A stretch of DNA of 15,537 nt from contig JAEWVQ010000180.1 of assembly GCA_023459095.1 (NCBI GenBank), positions 1-15,537 on the forward strand, read 5' to 3'. Position numbers and translations under genes: made by a program. The notes beneath the pieces were generated by a model, which worked only from the letters and a program-made list of their open reading frames with translations, had not been told where the DNA came from and searched no databases. The stretch is from Pseudomonadota bacterium (GTDB lineage Bacteria; Pseudomonadota; Gammaproteobacteria; Burkholderiales; Rhodocyclaceae). Shown here piece after piece: positions 6,283-13,828 of this stretch. Every line of letters begins with the position of its first letter. Within the stretch, counting starts at the first letter, position 1.

Positions 6283-7976
6283 GGCTTGCGCAGGCGGGCG
6301 GCGGTGTCGCGCAGCATGGTGTTGTCGGGGTGGGCGGCGAGCGCCGCGTCGAGCAGGCGGTTGGCGTCGTCGCGGCGCTCGAGGCTCCACAGTACTTCGC
6401 CGAGGTGGGCGGCGATCTCGGGGTCGGCGCGCAGCTTGTAGGCGCGTTCGAGGTGGCCGAGAGCGCCGATCTTGTCGCCCTGGCGGAAGCGCACCCAGCC
6501 CATGCTGTCGATGATGAAGGGATCTTCGGGGGCGAGTTCGAGGGCGCGCGCGATCAGCGTTTCCGCCTCGTCGAGGCGCAGCCCGCGGTCGGCAAGCGAA
6601 TAGCCCAGCGCGTTGTGGGCGTGGGCGTGTTCGGGGTCTAGGGCGATCAGCTTGCGCAGGCGGCCTTCCATGACCTCGACGCGGTTCAGGCGCTCGGCGA
6701 GCATCGCCGATTCGTAGAGCAGGTCCTTGCTGTCGGGGTGCTGGCGCAGGGCGTTGTCGATGAGGTCGAAAGCGGCTTCGGTCTGGCCGGCCTCGCGCAG
6801 CAGCTGGGTTTCGGCCATCAGGTAGCGTTCCGCGTCGGGGGCGCCGGCGGGGGGCTGGAGATGGCGGCGGGCGTCGTCGAGGCGACCTTGCTGGAGCAGG
6901 CTGCGGGCGGCGCGCAGGCGGGCCTCGAACACGTGCGGGTCGGAAGTGACGGCTTCGTACCAGGTGCGTGCGGCGTCGTGGTCGCCGCGCTTGTCGGCGA
7001 GCTGGCCGAGGTGCAGGCGGATGACGTCGGCTTCGGGGTGGCCGGCTTCGAGGGCGCGCTGCAGCAGGCGCTCGGCCTCGGCGTTGTCCTCGGCCTGCAG
7101 CGACAGCAGGGCGACGGCGTAGAGCAGGTCGCGGTCGTCGGGGGCGCTGTCGAGCAGGCGGCGGAATTCGACGCGGGCGCGTTCGAACTGCTTGTCGGAC
7201 ACCAGCACGCGGGCATGGGCGAGGCGCAGTTCGCGGCTGTCGGGGTGGGTGGCGAGGCGGTCCTCGATGAGCTTGAGCGCCTCGGCGCTGGCCCCGGCCT
7301 GGACGAGAAGCTGGCTCTTGAACAGGATGCCGGGCTCCCAGTCGGGCTGGATCTGCAGTGCGCCCTCGATCGCGGCGAGCGCCTCCATCATGTCCTCGGC
7401 GATGGCGGCGGCCTGGGCGCGGGCGAAGTGGGCCTCGGGGAGCTCGAGATAGGGCTCGGTCAGGCGCATGATCATCGTCTGCGCGGCCTGCTTGTCCTGC
7501 ATGCGGGCGAGTGCGCGGTTGAGCCCGAGCAGCTTTTGCGGCAGCGCGGCGGGAGCGAGGGCGAGGGCGCGGGCGAGCTGGATCTGCACGTTCTCCATGC
7601 TGCCGCCGGCGCCGACCCCGGCGAGCACGCGGCGGGCGGCCTCGGACTCGGGGTCGGTCTCGGTCCACAGGCGCGCGGCCTCGGCGGCGATCTCGGTGTT
7701 GCGCGAATAGAGCGCGATCTCGGTGGCGCGGCGCGCGATGCGCGGATCGCGCGTGGTGCGCGCGAGGTCGAGATAGAGTTGGGCCGCGAGGTCGGACTGG
7801 CCGCGCGCGCCGGCGATCTCCGCGAGCAGGAAGCGGTACAGCGTCTGGGCGCTGAGCTCCTGGGGCGGCAGCGGGGCGCGGGTTTCGTCGTCGTCGGCGA
7901 GGGTGGCGGTGCTGACCGAGAAGCCGAGGGCGAGGGCGGCGCCGAGGCGGGCGTAGCGGGAAAGCGTGCGTTTCAT
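6279..7976 (-). CDS. Exported tetratricopeptide-repeat protein
   Basis: The 565-residue product starts with a signal peptide (basic MKRTLSRYAR, a hydrophobic stretch, then a likely cut near residue 27 before DDDE). The rest is almost entirely helical hairpins of TPR type. The clearest repeats lie in the C-terminal third, for example HAHNALGYSLADRG, LDEAETLIARALELAPEDP and DSMGWVRFRQGDKIGALGHLERAY. Such proteins are protein-interaction scaffolds of the periplasm or outer membrane; no enzymatic domain is seen. Related genes usually precede lolB in betaproteobacteria, and the 4-bp overlap with lolB suggests coupled production and perhaps a role in envelope assembly. That role is inference. There is no clear Shine–Dalgarno sequence before the ATG at 7976. 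The gene diverges from mutM. Confidence 0.9.
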   Translation of the reverse strand: MKRTLSRYARLGAALALGFSVSTATLADDDETRAPLPPQELSAQTLYRFLLAEIAGARGQSDLAAQLYLDLARTTRDPRIARRATEIALYSRNTEIAAEAARLWTETDPESEAARRVLAGVGAGGSMENVQIQLARALALAPAALPQKLLGLNRALARMQDKQAAQTMIMRLTEPYLELPEAHFARAQAAAIAEDMMEALAAIEGALQIQPDWEPGILFKSQLLVQAGASAEALKLIEDRLATHPDSRELRLAHARVLVSDKQFERARVEFRRLLDSAPDDRDLLYAVALLSLQAEDNAEAERLLQRALEAGHPEADVIRLHLGQLADKRGDHDAARTWYEAVTSDPHVFEARLRAARSLLQQGRLDDARRHLQPPAGAPDAERYLMAETQLLREAGQTEAAFDLIDNALRQHPDSKDLLYESAMLAERLNRVEVMEGRLRKLIALDPEHAHAHNALGYSLADRGLRLDEAETLIARALELAPEDPFIIDSMGWVRFRQGDKIGALGHLERAYKLRADPEIAAHLGEVLWSLERRDDANRLLDAALAAHPDNTMLRDTAARLRKP

Positions 7977-8039
7977 GGCGTGGGTCCGGCGGGCTTCGTT
8001 GGGGCGCGGCAGCCGTTTCGGTGAATTGGAGGGCTGGTC

Positions 8040-8087
8040 TAGAATTCGGTTCGCCTCATGGTAGGCACTTTGCCCCCGCCCGGGCAA
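8040..8087. promoter_or_regulatory. Candidate divergent promoters for mutM and the TPR operon
   Basis: The 145 bp between the two divergent starts holds two sigma70-like signals. On the minus strand, TTGCCC (8082-8087) and TACCAT (8058-8063) are spaced by 18 bp and would drive the TPR–lolB–ispE block. On the plus strand, TAGAAT (8040-8045) is a good -10 for mutM but has only a poor -35 (TTTCGG at 8016-8021). The assignments rest on consensus match alone. Confidence 0.35.
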
Positions 8088-8121
8088 GCCGCTGCGCGCC
8101 GGGCGATCGCTCTGGAATCCC

Positions 8122-8943
8122 ATGCCCGAACTGCCCGAAGTCGAGACTACCCGCCGCGGCGTGCAGCCGCACGTCGAAGGCCGCATCCTCAGTGACCTGA
8201 TCGTGCGCAACCCGCGTCTGCGCCAGCCGGTGCCCACGGATCTGCGCGAGCGGATCGCGGGCTTGCGCCTGCAGCGGGTCGCGCGGCGGGCGAAATACTT
8301 GCTGCTCGATTTCGGCGGCGGCAGCGTCATCGTCCATCTGGGGATGTCGGGCAGCCTGCGCGTGATCGCGCCCGACGAGCCGGCCGGCGTGCACGATCAC
8401 GTCGATTTCGTGTTCGGCGACCGCGCGCTGCGCCTGCGCGATCCGCGCCGCTTCGGCCTCGTGCTGTGGCAGGAGGGCGAGGTCGGCGGCCATCCGCTGC
8501 TCGCCCACCTCGGGCCCGAGCCGCTCGGCGAGGCCTTCGACGGCGCCTGGCTGCATCGCGTCAGCCGCGGCTTGCGGGCGCCGGTCAAGCACGTGCTGAT
8601 GGATGGGCGGCGGGTGGTCGGGGTCGGCAACATCTATGCTTCGGAGAGTCTGTTCCGCGCCCGCATCCACCCGCTGGAGGCGGCCGGCGACATCGGCCCC
8701 CGGCGTTACGCGCGCCTTGCCGAAGCGGTGCGCGCGACGCTGAGCGCGGCGATCGAGGCCGGCGGCAGCACCTTGCGCGACTTCGTCGGCGGCGACGGCA
8801 AGCCCGGCTACTTCCAGCAGCAGTATTTCGTTTATGGCCGCGAGGACGAGCCCTGCCGCGTGTGCGGTACGCCGGTGCGGCGCATCGTCAGCGCCCAGCG
8901 CGCGACCTACTTCTGCCCGCAATGCCAGCGCCGTGGCGGGTGA
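8122..8943 (+). CDS. mutM: Formamidopyrimidine-DNA glycosylase (Fpg/MutM)
   Basis: MutM removes 8-oxoguanine and ring-opened purines and then nicks the site by beta/delta elimination. The 273-residue protein begins MPELPEVETTRRG with the catalytic P2 and E3. It has the conserved lysine in RRAKYLLLDF, HLGMSG, the helix-two-turn-helix segment with VVGVGNIYASE, and the C-terminal zinc finger CRVC followed by 16 residues and CPQC. All key residues are present, so it should be active. It stands alone on the plus strand; the partner gene mutY is not in the window. A weak GGA precedes the ATG. The next gene starts 112 bp downstream. Confidence 0.98.
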   Translation: MPELPEVETTRRGVQPHVEGRILSDLIVRNPRLRQPVPTDLRERIAGLRLQRVARRAKYLLLDFGGGSVIVHLGMSGSLRVIAPDEPAGVHDHVDFVFGDRALRLRDPRRFGLVLWQEGEVGGHPLLAHLGPEPLGEAFDGAWLHRVSRGLRAPVKHVLMDGRRVVGVGNIYASESLFRARIHPLEAAGDIGPRRYARLAEAVRATLSAAIEAGGSTLRDFVGGDGKPGYFQQQYFVYGREDEPCRVCGTPVRRIVSAQRATYFCPQCQRRGG

Positions 8944-9013
8944 ACGAGGTGGTGAACGTGAACCGGGGCGGCATGGCCCGGGGGCGCGAACGCGGTTATG
9001 CTGTCGGTGTTTC

Positions 9014-9032
9014 CCGTCCGCTTGGCGGACGG
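9014..9032 (+). promoter_or_regulatory. Hairpin in the leader of the GTPase gene
   Basis: CCGTCCGC (9014-9021) and GCGGACGG (9025-9032) form a perfect 8-bp stem with a 3-nt loop, 23 bp before the GTPase start codon. No T-run follows, so it is not a standard terminator for mutM. It may slow or stabilise the message; a weak TATGCT (8997-9002) upstream could be a -10. Confidence 0.35.
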
Positions 9033-9055
9033 CTGCTGAATGGGATGGAGCGAAC

Positions 9056-11038
9056 ATGAATCTGGTCGATCAGTTTTCCGCGTATGGCCGCTGGCGCGGC
9101 ACCGCGGGCGAGGCGGTGACGCGGCTGCGGACCTGGCTGAGCCGCAACGAGGTGGGCGATGCGCAGGCCGACATGCGCCTGCATTACCTGCTCGACCTGC
9201 TGCGCGACGACAAGCTCACGGTGGCCTTCGTCGCCGAGTTCTCGCGCGGCAAGTCGGAGTTGATCAACGCGCTGTTCTTTGCCGATCTGGGCGACCGCAT
9301 CCTGCCGTCGAGCGCGGGTCGTACCACGATGTGCCCGACCGAACTGCAGTGGACCGCGGGGGCCACGCCGGAGCTGCGCCTGCTGCCGATCCGCACGCGG
9401 GCGATGGCCGCCCAGGTCAGCGAGCTCAAGGCGCAGGAGGCGCTGTGGCAGGTGACGCCGCTGCGCGCCGATTCGGCGGGTGAGCTGCAGGGCGCGCTCG
9501 CCCGCGTCGGCGAGGTCGAGCGCGTGAGCGGCGAAGAGGCCGAGCGCCTCGGTTTCAAGGTCGATCCGCGCGGCGAGAAGGGGCTCAAACCCGGCGCCGA
9601 CGGGCTGGTGGAGGTGCCGAGCTGGCGCCATGCGGTGATCCAGTTTCCGCATCCGCTGCTCGAACAGGGGCTGGTGGTGCTCGACACCCCGGGGCTCAAC
9701 GCGATCGGCGCCGAGCCCGAGCTGACCCTGTCGCTGCTGCCCAACGCGCACGCCATCCTGTACATCCTCGCTGCCGATACCGGGGTCACCCAGAGCGATC
9801 TGGCGGTGTGGCGCGAGTACGTCGACGGCGGCGTGGCACGGCGGCGTGGGCGCCTGGTGGTGCTGAACAAGATCGACGGCCTGTGGGACGGCCTGCGCGA
9901 CGACGCGCGCATCGACGCCGAGATCGAAGGCCAGGTGCGCAGCGTCGCCGAAACCCTCGAGGTGGCGGCGGAGACGGTGTTCCCGGTGTCGGCGCAGAAA
10001 GGGCTGGTGGCGCGCATCGGCGGTGACGACGCGCTGCTCGCGCGCAGCCGGCTGCCGGCGCTGGAGCGGGCGCTGTCCGAGGATCTGCTGCCGACGCGCC
10101 AGCAGATCGTGCGCGATACCCTGCTCGGCGAGAGCAGCGACATCGTGCGTCAGACCCGCGGCCTGCTCGAGGCGCGCCTCGCCGGGGTGCGCGATCAGCT
10201 TGGCGAGATCGCCGAACTGCGCGGCAAGAACCAGAGCGTCATCGAGTACATGATGCGCAAGATTCGCGCCGAGAAGGACGAGTTCGAGCAGGGGCTGCAG
10301 AAGTACTACGCGGTGCGCTCGGTGTTTACCAACCTCACCAACAATCTGCTCGCCCATCTCGGGCTCGATGCGCTGCGCGACGAGACTCGGCGCACCCGCG
10401 AGGCGATGCAGGAATCGACCTTTTCCAGGGGGTTGAGCGAGGCGATGGAGGGGTTCTTCACGCGGCTGCGTGACAACTTCAAGCAGTCTTCGGCCGAGAT
10501 TGGCGAGATCACGCGCATGCTCGACGCCATGCACAAGCGCTTCAGCGTCGAGCACGGCCTCAAGCTGATGCCGCCGGAAACCTTCTCGACGCGGCGTTAC
10601 GAGCGCGAGCTCGACAAGCTCGAAAAGGCCTTCAACCGCCAGATCAACAACACGCTGACCCTGGTGACCACGGAAAAACACGCGCTCACGCAGAAGTTCT
10701 TCGACACCGTGGCGCTGCAGGCCCGGCGCACCTTCGAGGTCGCCAACCGCGACGTCGAGCAGTGGCTGCGCGCGGTGATGTCGCCGCTGGAGACCCAGGT
10801 GCGCGAGTATCAGCTGCAGTTGAAGCGCCGCCTGGAAAGCGTCAAGCGCATCTATCAGGCCACCGACACGCTGGAAGACCGCGTCGATGAGCTCAAGCAG
10901 GTCGAAGCCGGGGTGTGCGCCCTGCTCGCCGAACTGCAGGCCCACGAGGACGGGATTCGCGCCGCGCTCGGGGTTGCCTGCGAAGGCGCCGCCGCGCACC
11001 CGGGCGCTGAAGCCGGCGAGGCCAGCCGCGCGGCCTGA
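9056..11038 (+). CDS. Dynamin-like GTPase
   Basis: This 660-residue protein carries the full GTPase motif set of the bacterial dynamin family: P-loop AEFSRGKS (residues 60-67), G2 threonines in GRTTMCPT (88-95), G3 DTPG (210-213), G4 NKID (271-274) and a likely G5 SAQK (312-315). The first P-loop residue is Ala, where the Walker A consensus has Gly. The C-terminal 300 residues are charged and helical, with likely coiled coils (for example EFEQGLQKYY, RELDKLEKAFNRQ, RVDELKQVEAG), resembling a stalk. No transmembrane segment is evident. Family members remodel or protect membranes; the substrate here is unknown. The start at 9056 has GGAG 6 bases upstream and matches the onset of conserved-looking sequence, although the frame is open into mutM. 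The gene ends at a strong terminator. Confidence 0.88.
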   Translation: MNLVDQFSAYGRWRGTAGEAVTRLRTWLSRNEVGDAQADMRLHYLLDLLRDDKLTVAFVAEFSRGKSELINALFFADLGDRILPSSAGRTTMCPTELQWTAGATPELRLLPIRTRAMAAQVSELKAQEALWQVTPLRADSAGELQGALARVGEVERVSGEEAERLGFKVDPRGEKGLKPGADGLVEVPSWRHAVIQFPHPLLEQGLVVLDTPGLNAIGAEPELTLSLLPNAHAILYILAADTGVTQSDLAVWREYVDGGVARRRGRLVVLNKIDGLWDGLRDDARIDAEIEGQVRSVAETLEVAAETVFPVSAQKGLVARIGGDDALLARSRLPALERALSEDLLPTRQQIVRDTLLGESSDIVRQTRGLLEARLAGVRDQLGEIAELRGKNQSVIEYMMRKIRAEKDEFEQGLQKYYAVRSVFTNLTNNLLAHLGLDALRDETRRTREAMQESTFSRGLSEAMEGFFTRLRDNFKQSSAEIGEITRMLDAMHKRFSVEHGLKLMPPETFSTRRYERELDKLEKAFNRQINNTLTLVTTEKHALTQKFFDTVALQARRTFEVANRDVEQWLRAVMSPLETQVREYQLQLKRRLESVKRIYQATDTLEDRVDELKQVEAGVCALLAELQAHEDGIRAALGVACEGAAAHPGAEAGEASRAA

Positions 11039-11068
11039 GCCGCGGTCGGCGCGGCGCAGAAACAAAAC

Positions 11069-11095
11069 GGGCGAGCCGTGCGGCTCGCCCTTTTT
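11069..11095 (+). terminator. Terminator of the GTPase gene, possibly bidirectional
   Basis: GGGCGAGCC and GGCTCGCCC (11069-11090) form a 9-bp stem around GTGC, followed by TTTTT on the plus strand, 30 bp after the GTPase stop. On the minus strand the same stem is followed by GTTTTGTTT, so it can also end the ferredoxin transcript coming from the right. Confidence 0.9.
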
Positions 11096-11118
11096 GTCGG
11101 CCATGCAAGGCGCAGGCG

Positions 11119-11370
11119 TCAGGCCTTGCCCGTCAGCTTCAGGAATTTCGCCATCAGCTGGTCCTTGCTCTCGCTGTGGTCCGGATTCAACGGAATACAG
11201 TCGACCGGGCACACCTGCTGGCACTGCGGCTCGTCGAAGTGGCCGACGCATTCGGTGCACTTGTCCGGATCGATCTCGTAGATTTCATCGCCTTGGGAGA
11301 TCGCGCCGTTGGGGCATTCGGGTTCACAGACGTCGCAATTGATGCATTCGTCGGTAATCATCAGGGACAT
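11119..11370 (-). CDS. 2[4Fe-4S] ferredoxin, YfhL/Alvin type
   Basis: The 83-residue protein has two cluster motifs. C9, C12, C15 and C19 (CINCDVCEPECP) form the first; C38, C41, C50 and C54 (CTEC, eight residues, CQQVCP) form the second. The eight-residue insertion in the second motif and the C-terminal helical tail (SKDQLMAKFLKLTGKA) mark the Allochromatium-type ferredoxins, which have very low potential clusters. It acts as a cytoplasmic electron carrier; the partner is not shown by the context. It lies 16 bp after coaD with a good AAGGAAG ribosome binding site, and coaD–ferredoxin pairing is common in betaproteobacteria. It is the last gene of the M16–rsmD–coaD block. Confidence 0.95.
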   Translation of the reverse strand: MSLMITDECINCDVCEPECPNGAISQGDEIYEIDPDKCTECVGHFDEPQCQQVCPVDCIPLNPDHSESKDQLMAKFLKLTGKA

Positions 11371-11386
11371 GGTGGTCGCTTCCTTG

Positions 11387-11878
11387 CTATCGCTTTGAAA
11401 TCACTTTCTGCTGCAGTCGTGCAAGCACCGCCGGCTGCACGAACTTGCTCACGTCGCCGCCGAAGCGGGCGATTTCCCGCACCATCGTGGCGGAAATGAA
11501 CATGTACTCCTCGGCGGGGGTGAGGAATACCGTTTCGACGTCCGGAAACAGCTTGCGGTTCATTCCGGCCATCTGGAACTCGTACTCGAAATCGGACACC
11601 GCGCGCAGCCCGCGCATGATCACGCGCGCCTGGCGGGCGCGCACGAAGTCCATCAGCAGGCCGCCGAACCCCACCACCTCGACGTTGGCAAAGTCCTTGA
11701 GTACGTCGCGTGCGATGTCGACGCGCTCGTCGAGCGAGAAGATCGGACCCTTGCCCTTGCTGTCGGCCACCGCCACCACCACGCGCTCGAACAGCAGCGC
11801 GGCGCGGCGCACGAGATCCTCGTGGCCGCGGGTGAATGGGTCGAACGTGCCGGGGTAAATCGCCACCCCATCCTTCAT
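11387..11878 (-). CDS. coaD: Phosphopantetheine adenylyltransferase
   Basis: CoaD joins 4'-phosphopantetheine and ATP to give dephospho-CoA, the penultimate step of CoA synthesis. The 163-residue product shows the nucleotidyltransferase motif GTFDPFTRGH (residues 10-19), FSLDERV, GLRAVSDFEYE and the C-terminal ISATMVRE, equivalent to the ISSTxVR motif. The start at 11878 gives the expected length; frames open further upstream are inside rsmD. Its ATG overlaps the rsmD TGA (ATGA). The stop is TAG. rsmD–coaD adjacency is widely conserved, which supports both calls. Confidence 0.97.
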   Translation of the reverse strand: MKDGVAIYPGTFDPFTRGHEDLVRRAALLFERVVVAVADSKGKGPIFSLDERVDIARDVLKDFANVEVVGFGGLLMDFVRARQARVIMRGLRAVSDFEYEFQMAGMNRKLFPDVETVFLTPAEEYMFISATMVREIARFGGDVSKFVQPAVLARLQQKVISKR

Positions 11879-12414
11879 TCCTGGTTCCCCTGCAAGAGAT
11901 GGAAATGGACCTGGCCGGCCTGCCCCTGTCGATGGACCTGCCATCCGCCAAGCTGCGACAGCGGCGCTTCCGACTCCGCATAGAGCCAGCCCGCCGGTCG
12001 CAGAACCCTGGCGAGCCAGGGCTCCACGCGTTCGAGCCAGCCCTGGTTATAGGGCGGGTCGAGAAACACCACGTCGAACTGACGCGTGGTGGTCTGCAGG
12101 AATTTTACCGCATCGCCGCGCACGATCTCCACCTGCGCGGCCTGCAGCGCGCTCGCCGCATTGTGCAGCGCGCCGAGCGCGCGCGCATCGCGCTCGACCA
12201 TGACGACCTCGGCGGCGCCGCGCGAGGCCGCCTCGAAGCCGAGGATGCCGGTGCCGGCGAAGAGGTCGAGACAGGTCAGGCCGTCCAGATCCTGCCCCAG
12301 CCAGTTGAACAGGGTCTCGCGCACGCGATCCGGCGTGGGGCGCAGGCCGGGAACGTGGGCGACGTCGAGCAGGCGCGAGCGCCAGCGCCCGCCGACGATG
12401 CGCACCCGGCTCAC
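11875..12414 (-). CDS. rsmD: 16S rRNA (guanine-966-N2)-methyltransferase
   Basis: RsmD methylates G966 in helix 31 of 16S rRNA late in 30S assembly. The 179-residue protein begins RVRIVGGRWRSRLL, followed by RPTPDRVRETLFNWL, the SAM-binding motif DLFAGTG (residues 50-56) and the catalytic DPPY (119-122). The start is a GTG at 12414, which overlaps the TGA of the upstream M16 gene (GTGA) and gives the conserved N-terminus at residue 2-3. The 3' end overlaps coaD by 4 bp. Being locked between overlapping neighbours, it is almost certainly translated by coupling. Confidence 0.96.
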   Translation of the reverse strand: MSRVRIVGGRWRSRLLDVAHVPGLRPTPDRVRETLFNWLGQDLDGLTCLDLFAGTGILGFEAASRGAAEVVMVERDARALGALHNAASALQAAQVEIVRGDAVKFLQTTTRQFDVVFLDPPYNQGWLERVEPWLARVLRPAGWLYAESEAPLSQLGGWQVHRQGQAGQVHFHLLQGNQE

Positions 12415-13805
12415 CGGGCGGCCTGGGAGGACGCGTTGGTGTTGGCGCCGGCCGCCGCCGGGGAACCGTTGGCGCCGCCGTTGCGGTCGCCGTCGCCGCC
12501 GGCGATCACGGTCACCAGGTGGGCGGGATCGATGCGGCGGGCGAAGGCATCGCGCACCTGCGCCGCGGTCACCGCCTCGACGTGGCGCGGATAGCTGTCC
12601 AGCCAGTCGAGCGGCAGGCGGTAGAAGCCGATCATGGCGACGTGGTCGAGGATCTTGCGGTTCGAGTCGAGGCGCAGGCCGAAGCCGTTCACCAGATTGT
12701 CGCGGGCACCCTTGAGCTCGGCGGCGGTGGGGCCTTCGGCGATGAACGCGGCGAGCGTGTCGCGCACCACCTTGAGCGCGTCCTCGGTCTGGCTGCCGCG
12801 GGTCTGCAGGCCGATCTGGAACGGCCCGGCGACGCGTTGCGGCGAAAAATAGCTATAGACGCTGTAGGCGTAGCCGCGCTTTTCGCGCACCTCGGTGGTC
12901 AGGCGCGAGACGAAGCCGCCGCCGCCGAGCACGTAGTTGCCGACCAGCAGCGGGAAGTAGTCCGGGTCCTCGCGCGCCATGCCGGGTTGGCCGACGAGGA
13001 TGTGGGCCTGGGCGGAGGGGTGCGCGATGCGGATGGTCTCGGCCTCGGGCAGCGCGGGCACGGGCGGCGGCGGCGCGGCCTCGCCCGCGGGCAACTGCTC
13101 GGTGAGGCGGGTGGCGAGGCGCTCGGCGGTGGCGCGGTCGACGTCGCCGACGATGGTCACGCTGGCGCCGTGCGCGGTGTAGTGGCGGCGGTGGAAGGCG
13201 ACGACGTCGTCACGGCCGATCGCGCCGAGCGAGGCTTCGGTGCTGACGTGGCCATAAGGGTGGCCGGCGTAGAGGGCTTCCTCGAAGCGGCGCGCGGCGA
13301 GCGTGGCCGGCTTGGTGAGCGCTTCGCGCAGGCCGGCGATCGCGCGTTCGCGTTCGCGCGCGAGGATGTCGGCGGGAAAAGTCGGGCGCGCAAGCAGGGT
13401 TGCGGCCAGGTCGACCGCGGCATCGAGTTCGGCGGCGGAGGACAGGCTGCGCAGTGCCAGGCTGCTGCGGTCGTTGTCGGTGCCGCCGCCGATCTGCGCG
13501 CCGATGTCGGCGCTGCGGTCGGCAATCGCCTGTTCGTCGAGGTCGCCGGCGCCGCTGTCGAGCAGGGCGCGGGTCAGGCCGGCGAGGCCGGCCTGACCCA
13601 TGGGTTCGGCGGCGCTGCCGGCGGCGAAGTCGATCTGGATGTCGACCATCGGCAGGGCGCGGCTTTCGACGAACTGGACGCGGGCGCCGGTGGGCGCGGT
13701 CCATTGCTGGATCTGCGGGCCGGCGAGGGCGGAGGTGGCAAGGGCGAGCAGCCCCGCGCACAGCAGCGCGGCCGGGGCGGGCAGGCGGAAGGAAGCAAGG
13801 GTCAT
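12411..13805 (-). CDS. M16 peptidase homologue lacking the zinc motif, exported
   Basis: The 464-residue protein has a signal peptide (about residues 1-28, ending ATSALA) and the M16 fold. Where active members have HxxEH it reads GLAGLTRALLDSG, so both histidines and the glutamate are lost. The C-terminal half keeps the M16 substrate-binding segment GGGGFVSRLTTEVREKRGYAYSVYSYFSP with the conserved Arg and Tyr. This is the pattern of the non-catalytic subunit of heterodimeric bacterial M16B peptidases. It ends in a low-complexity Gly/Asn/Ala/Ser tail of about 25 residues. It follows the catalytic homologue by 23 bp and overlaps rsmD by 4 bp. It probably acts in the periplasm as partner of the upstream gene product. 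Confidence 0.92.
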   Translation of the reverse strand: MTLASFRLPAPAALLCAGLLALATSALAGPQIQQWTAPTGARVQFVESRALPMVDIQIDFAAGSAAEPMGQAGLAGLTRALLDSGAGDLDEQAIADRSADIGAQIGGGTDNDRSSLALRSLSSAAELDAAVDLAATLLARPTFPADILARERERAIAGLREALTKPATLAARRFEEALYAGHPYGHVSTEASLGAIGRDDVVAFHRRHYTAHGASVTIVGDVDRATAERLATRLTEQLPAGEAAPPPPVPALPEAETIRIAHPSAQAHILVGQPGMAREDPDYFPLLVGNYVLGGGGFVSRLTTEVREKRGYAYSVYSYFSPQRVAGPFQIGLQTRGSQTEDALKVVRDTLAAFIAEGPTAAELKGARDNLVNGFGLRLDSNRKILDHVAMIGFYRLPLDWLDSYPRHVEAVTAAQVRDAFARRIDPAHLVTVIAGGDGDRNGGANGSPAAAGANTNASSQAAR

Positions 13806-13828
13806 GGCGTCGGGCTCGAAAACGGGGG

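Noticed and set aside
8996..11260. 754-codon minus-strand frame antisense to the GTPase
   Set aside because: It is a shadow frame in high-GC DNA, crossing the terminator and part of the ferredoxin gene.
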